Below, in pieces: positions 59,005 through 64,000 of a stretch of DNA of 64,000 nt. The notes beneath the pieces were generated by a model, which was not told the origin of the DNA, searched no databases, and saw only the letters and a program-made list of their open reading frames with translations. Source of the DNA: Aselliscus stoliczkanus (lineage: Eukaryota > Chordata > Mammalia > Chiroptera > Hipposideridae); assembly GCA_033961575.1 (NCBI GenBank), contig CM066738.1, positions 65,943,478 to 66,007,477 of the forward strand, in the 5' to 3' direction. The translations under genes and the position numbers were made by a program. Position 1 is the stretch's first letter. Every line of letters begins with the position of its first letter.

Positions 59005-61897
59005 CCATTATGGAAATCAGTATGGAGGTATCTCAAAAAACTGGAAATGGAATTACCGTATGACTCAGCAATTCCATTCTTGGGTATCTATCCAGAAGAA
59101 TCCAAGACGTTAATTCGAAAAAATATATGCATCCCTATGTTTATTGCTGCACTATTTACAATAGCCAAGGCTTTGAAACAGCCGAAATGCCCATCAGTAG
59201 ATGACTGAATTAAGAAACTGTGGTACATTTATACAATGGAGTATTACTCTGCTATAAAGAAGAATGAAATCGTACCATTTGCAACGATATTCATGGACTT
59301 AGAGACTATTATGTTAAGTGAAATAATTCAGTAGGAGAACGACAAATACCATATGATCTCACTTATATGTGGAATCTGAAAAACTGAATGATTGAGCAAA
59401 GTAAACAGAAACAGTCTCATAGATATAGAGGAAAAACTTAGGGTTGCTATTTGGGAGGGATGTGGGGATGAGGTAGAAGGGGAAGGGCTTAGACCACATA
59501 AATAGGTAACTACAATATTGCCACAGGGATATGAAAGACAGTTCGGGGAATATAATAATGTTGTAAATATTTTGTGGCATTTCAGATGGTCACATGTCTT
59601 GTTAAGGAAGCCACTTCATGGATGGAGTAGAGGCTTGATCAGTGCACTGTATATCTGAACATGATGTTGTATAATATTGTATGCCAGCTGAAAGTGAATA
59701 TACAGATAGTCATGCGATGTGGATTATACTGTGGAAGGGAGTTAAAGGAATTGTAATAGATATGTATGATATGGCGGGGGGAGGAATGGGGTGGCAAATT
59801 GGGGGAGGGAAGTTGTTACTTTGAAGGGTAAAAAGTATAACTATTGCACTGCGTTGTATACCTGAAGCTAATTTCAAAAAAATGTTTATTTCACAGTAAA
59901 AGAATAAAAAAGAAACTTACCAAATTGTACACTTTAAATATATGCCATTTATTATAGTCAATTATACCTCTATAAAGTTATTGATAGAGAAAGAAAATTC
60001 ATAGGGTACCTGAATGGATAAGAAAACAAGACCCATACATATCATGTCTACAAAAGATCCACTTCAGATTGAAAGATACACACAGACTGAAAGTAAAAAG
60101 ATAGAAAAAGATATTTCAGCAAATGGAAAAATGAAAAATAAAGCTGGAGTAGCAATACTTATATCTGACAAAATAGATTTTAAAAAAAGTTAGACAATGA
60201 AAGACATTTTATAATAATAAAGGGATCAATCTGACAAGAAGATATAATCCATGTAAACATTTATATGGTCAACATAGGAGCACTTAAATACATAAAAAAA
60301 TATTGACGAACATAAAGAGAGAAACTGACAGTAATACAGTCATAGTAGGGGACTTTAGCATAGATCTTCCAGACAGAAAATCAACAAGGAAACTGTAACC
60401 TTAACTGACACATTAGACCACATGGATTTAATTGATATTAGAGAACTTCATCCCAAAGCAGCAGAATATACATCCTTTTCAAATGCACATGGAACATTTT
60501 TCAATATAAAACCACATGTTAGGCCACAAAACAACTCTCAATAAATTTAAGACGATTGAAATCATATTAGGCATATTCTTCAAAGACAATGAAATGGAAC
60601 TAGACATCAGTTACAAGAAAAAAAACTGAAAACACACAAACACATGAAAGGTAAATAAAATGCTACTAAATAATAAATGGGCTCACAATGAAATCAAGGA
60701 AGAAATGAAAAAATACCTTGAGAAAAATGAAAACACAATGAACCCAAATCTATGGAACAGAGCAAAAGTAGTCCTAAGAAGGAACTTCATAGCAATGCAG
60801 ACCTGCCTTAAGAAACAGAAAATCTAAGATAAACAATCTAACCTTACACCTAAAGGAACTAGGAAAAGTACTGCAATCAAAACCCAAAGTGAGTAGAAGG
60901 AAGGAAATAATAAAAATCAGAGCAGAAATAAACAAAGTAGAGGCTAATAAAATAATACAAAAGATGAATGAAACCAAGAACTGTTTCTTTGAAAAGATAA
61001 TCAATATTGATGAACCTTTAAACAGACTCATCAAGAAAAAAGAGAGAGGACCCAAATAAATAACATCAGAAATGAAAGAGGAGAATGACAGCTGACACCA
61101 ATGCAAAGGATTATAAAAAAATACTACAAACAATAATATGCCAAAAATTGGATAATCTGGAAGAAATAAATTTCCATAAATATACAATTTTCCAAAACTG
61201 AATTAAGAAGAAAAATGAAATCTGAACAGACTGGTTACTACTAAAGAAATCAAATCAGTAATCAAAAAACTCCCAACAAACAAAAGCTCTGGACCAGATG
61301 GCTTTACAGGTGAATTTTAACAAACATTTAAGGTAGAATTAACACCTATCCTTCACAAGCTATTCGAAAAAATTCAAGAAGATGGAAGGCCCCAGGCTTT
61401 TTTTATGAGACCACCATTATCCTGACTCCAAAGCCACACAAAGACATTACAAAAAAGTAAATTATAGGTTGATACCCCTGATGAATACAGATGCAAAAAT
61501 CTTCAACAAAATATTAGCAAACTGAATTCAGCAAAACAGTAAAAAGATCATACACCACAATGAAGTGGGATTTATTCTGAGGATGCAAGTTTTGTTCAAT
61601 ATCCACAAATCAATTAACATGATACACCACATAAACAAAATGAAAAATATAAATCATATGATCATATGAACAGATGAGAAAAAAATCATTTGACAAAATC
61701 GAGCATCCTTTTATGATAAAGCTCTCAGCAAAGTGGGAATAGAGGGAACATGCCTCAACATAAAAAAGACCATGTATGACAAACCCTCAGCTAACATCAT
61801 ACTCAATGGTGGAAAGCTAAAAACATTTTCCTTAATATCAGGAACAAGACCAAGTTGTCCACTTTCACCACTTTTATCCAACATAGTATTGGGAGAG

Positions 61898-62081
61898 GGC
61901 CGGCCAAGTGGCTCAAATGGTAAAGAGCTTGCTCAAGAGTGCGAGTTGAACTCTGAGCAACAGCAGTTCGATGCCCAGCCCGAGCTGAGCTGCCGCTGAG
62001 CTGCCAACAGGTGGCAGAATGACTCAGCTAAAAAAAAAAAAAAAAAGGAAAAAAGAAAAAGAAAAGAAAAAAACATGAGTC
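61898..62081 (+). mobile_element. tRNA-derived SINE nested in L1 D
   Basis: The element has the head GGCCGGCCAAGTGGCTCA, a B-box-like GTTCGATGCCC, a partly duplicated GAGCTGAGCTGCCGCTGAGC tail and a long A/G-rich tail. Perfect 14-bp duplications TAGTATTGGGAGAG lie at 61884-61897 and 62082-62095. Confidence 0.95.
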
Positions 62082-62945
62082 TAGTATTGGGAGAGCTGGT
62101 AATAGCAATCAGAAAACAGAAATACAAGTCATCCAGATTGGAAAGGAAGAAGTAAAACTGTCATTTTTTGCACATGACATGATATTGTATATAGAGAACC
62201 CTTAAGATTCCACCAGAAAATGATCAGAACTGATAAATGAATTCAAAAATTAGAATACAAAATTAATATTAAAAAATCAGTTGCATTTTTACACACCAAT
62301 AATACAATATCAGAAAGGAAAATTAAGAAAACAATCCCATTTACCATGGCATCAAAAAAATAACTATGAATAAATTTAACCAAAGAGGTAAAAGACCTGC
62401 ATTTGAAAATTATAATATATTGAAGAAAGAAACTGAAGAAGATACAAATAAATGGAAGCATATATCATGCTCATTGAGAGGAAGAATTAGCATTGTTAAA
62501 ATGTCTATACTATCCAAATAAGCCTATGGATTCAGTACAATCCCTATCAAAATACCAATGGCATTTTTCACAGAACTAGAACAAATAATCCTAAAATTTT
62601 ATATGGAACCATAAAAGACCCCGAATAGCCACAGCAATCTTGAGAAAGAAGAACAAAGTTGGAAGTATCATGGAACCTCATATAAAACTATACTATAAAG
62701 CTATAGTAATCAAAGGAGCATGATATTAGCATAAACACAGACACATAGATCAATGTAACAGAAGAGAGAGCCCAGAAATAAACCCATGCCTATATTGCCA
62801 ATTACTCTACGACAAAGTAGGCAAGAATGTAGAAAAGTTTAAAAATAGTCTATTCAATAAATGATGTTGAGAAAACTGGACAGATAGATACATACAAAAC
62901 AAGAAACTGGACCACCTGTTACACCATATACAAGAACAAACTCAA

Positions 62946-63060
62946 GGGCCGGCCGAGTGGCGCGGTGGTTAAGCGCTGGCTTGGGAAGCTAGTGGCCCCG
63001 GTTTGGGTCCCACATATGAGGGCCAGTGACACTGCCCTCAAAAAAAAACCCAAAAACAAT
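62946..63060 (+). mobile_element. Short tRNA-derived SINE, full form, nested in L1 D
   Basis: The head is GGGCCGGCCGAGTGGCGCGG, with the middle TTAAGCGCTGGCTTGGGAAG, a B-box-like GGTTTGGGTCC, a GCCAGTGACACTGCCCTC end and an A-rich tail. Imperfect duplications AAACTCAA/AAATTCAA flank it. This is the undeleted form of the SINE at 1114 and is the same unit that forms the head of the SVA-like composites. Confidence 0.9.
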
Positions 63061-64000
63061 AAATTCAAAATGCATGAAAGACTTACGTGTAAGACCCAAA
63101 ACCATAACTTTTAGAAGAAAATATAGGCAGTAAACTCTCTGACATTGCTCTTAGTAATATTTTTGCTGATATTTCTCCTTGGGCAAGGGAAACAAAAGAT
63201 AAAATAAATGAGATTACATCAAACTAAAAAGCTTTTGCACAGCAAAGAAAACCATCAACAAAACAAAAAGACAGCCTATTGAATGAGAGAAAACATTCAC
63301 CAATGATATATCCAATAAGGGGTTAATATCCAAAATTTATAAAGAACTCATGCAACTCAACACCAAAAAACTAACAATCCAATTAAAAAATGGGCAGAGG
63401 ACATGAAGAGACATTTCTCCAAAAAGGACATACAGATGGTCAATAGACATTTGAAAAAATGCTCAAGGTTACTAATCATTACAGATATGCAAATTAAAAC
63501 CACAATGGAATATCACTTCACACCTGTCAGAATGGCCATCATCAATAAATCAACAAACAATAAATGTTGATGAGGATGTGGAGGATAGGCAACCATCATG
63601 CACTGTTGGTGGAATTGCAAATTGGTGCATCCACTAGGGAAAACACTATAGCGAGTCTTCAAAAAATTAAATAGAACTACCCTATGACCCAGCAATTCCA
63701 CTTCTGGGTCTTTAGCCTAAAAAATCCAAAACACTAATTCAAAAAGATATATGCACCCCTATGTTCACAGCAGCACTGTTTACAATAGCCAAGATATAGA
63801 AGCAACCTAAATGGCTATCAATAGACAAATGGATAAAGGAGGTGGTACATAGTACAACAGACTATTACTCAGCCATAAAAAGAATGAAATCTTACCATTT
63901 GCCACAGTGTGGATGGACCTGAAAAGTATTATGCTATGTGAAATAAGTCAAACTGAATAAGACAAATACCGTATCTAAAAATCTAAAGAAGAAAATAAAT

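Larger units (their letters stand above)
52996..59999 (+). mobile_element. L1 element F, full length, nested in L1 D
   Basis: Duplications CATAGGGTA at 52987-52995 and 60000-60008 flank a 7.0-kb L1, and L1 D ORF2 continues in register across it. F begins GGAGACTGGTAAGATGATGG. It has tandem 5' UTR units (about 53640-53950), ORF1 pieces (54571-55407), ORF2 pieces (55463 to about 59000), a 3' UTR with a G-rich tract (59771-59812), a short A-rich run at about 59876 and then about 115 bp of extra sequence before the second duplication. ORF1 and ORF2 carry the same frameshifts and stops as the inverted copy C. A 95-bp LTR-derived insert sits at 58246-58340 in F only. Confidence 0.93.
60009..64000 (+). 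mobile_element. L1 element D, 3' part (ORF2, reaches window end)
   Basis: L1 D resumes after F with CCTGAATGGATAAGAAAACA in the endonuclease and runs through the reverse-transcriptase region. That region includes [14 protein letters not shown] DNA at about 61288 and TCATATTTTTTGCACATGAC-like DNA at about 62161, where YADD would be. It continues to the ORF2 end near 63900. Frames are broken throughout. Two SINEs are nested (61898 and 62946). The 3' UTR is cut by the window edge. Confidence 0.88.

Noticed and set aside
27196..59999. Inverted segmental duplication as the origin of L1 C and L1 F
   Set aside because: F has its own target duplication and disrupts L1 D, the flanks of C and F are unrelated, and the ends of the two elements are diverged; a segmental duplication would have copied flanking DNA as well.

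Overview
This is vertebrate nuclear DNA from a placental mammal. It has low gene density, long AT-rich non-coding stretches, several generations of LINE-1 (L1), tRNA-derived SINEs, fossil MIR/MER5/MaLR repeats and young mariner-type DNA transposons. L1 activity combined with recent mariner activity and the GGCCGGCC-headed tRNA SINEs suggests a bat, possibly a rhinolophoid, but this is inference and no species can be fixed from the sequence. Only one piece of a cellular gene is visible: the last coding exon of METTL4 at 4840-4985 (+). Its 3' UTR follows, and then about 57 kb without convincing host exons. In human, the 3' side of METTL4 also faces a gene-poor interval, which fits.

Layout. 1-4839: METTL4 intron filled with three composite SINEs, one short SINE and an antisense retroviral LTR. 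4840-7060: last exon and UTR. 7200-8430: MIR, SINE and a MaLR LTR. 8631-16030: an old antisense L1 (A) split by a second L1 (B). 16-27 kb: mostly unique DNA with fossil repeats and a (CTG)n(CTA)n tract. 27.2-33.8 kb: a long antisense L1 (C). 34-39.3 kb: unique DNA plus a composite SINE. 39.33-42.64 kb: an internally deleted sense L1 (E) with perfect target-site duplications. 42.7-50.1 kb: MER5A, three mariner-type elements, SINEs and a candidate conserved non-coding block. 50.1 kb to the end: an old sense L1 (D) split by a younger full-length L1 (F) at 52996-59999.

Three observations stand out. (1) L1 C and L1 F face each other about 20 kb apart. They are nearly identical over a central block of several kb, sharing disabling mutations that include two endonuclease active-site changes, yet their 5' and 3' ends are clearly diverged. 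That mosaic is the pattern expected of gene conversion between inverted repeats, or of an assembly error. (2) Five composite retroposons share one 3' module but carry at least two different tRNA-like heads. Four have a GC-rich variable tandem-repeat core, so the organisation parallels primate SVA elements. (3) The L1 5' UTRs carry tandem promoter-like monomers of two different sizes in two L1 generations.

No CRISPR array, operon, rRNA gene or functional tRNA gene is present. Almost all longer open frames belong to L1 ORF1 or ORF2 fragments or their antisense shadows.
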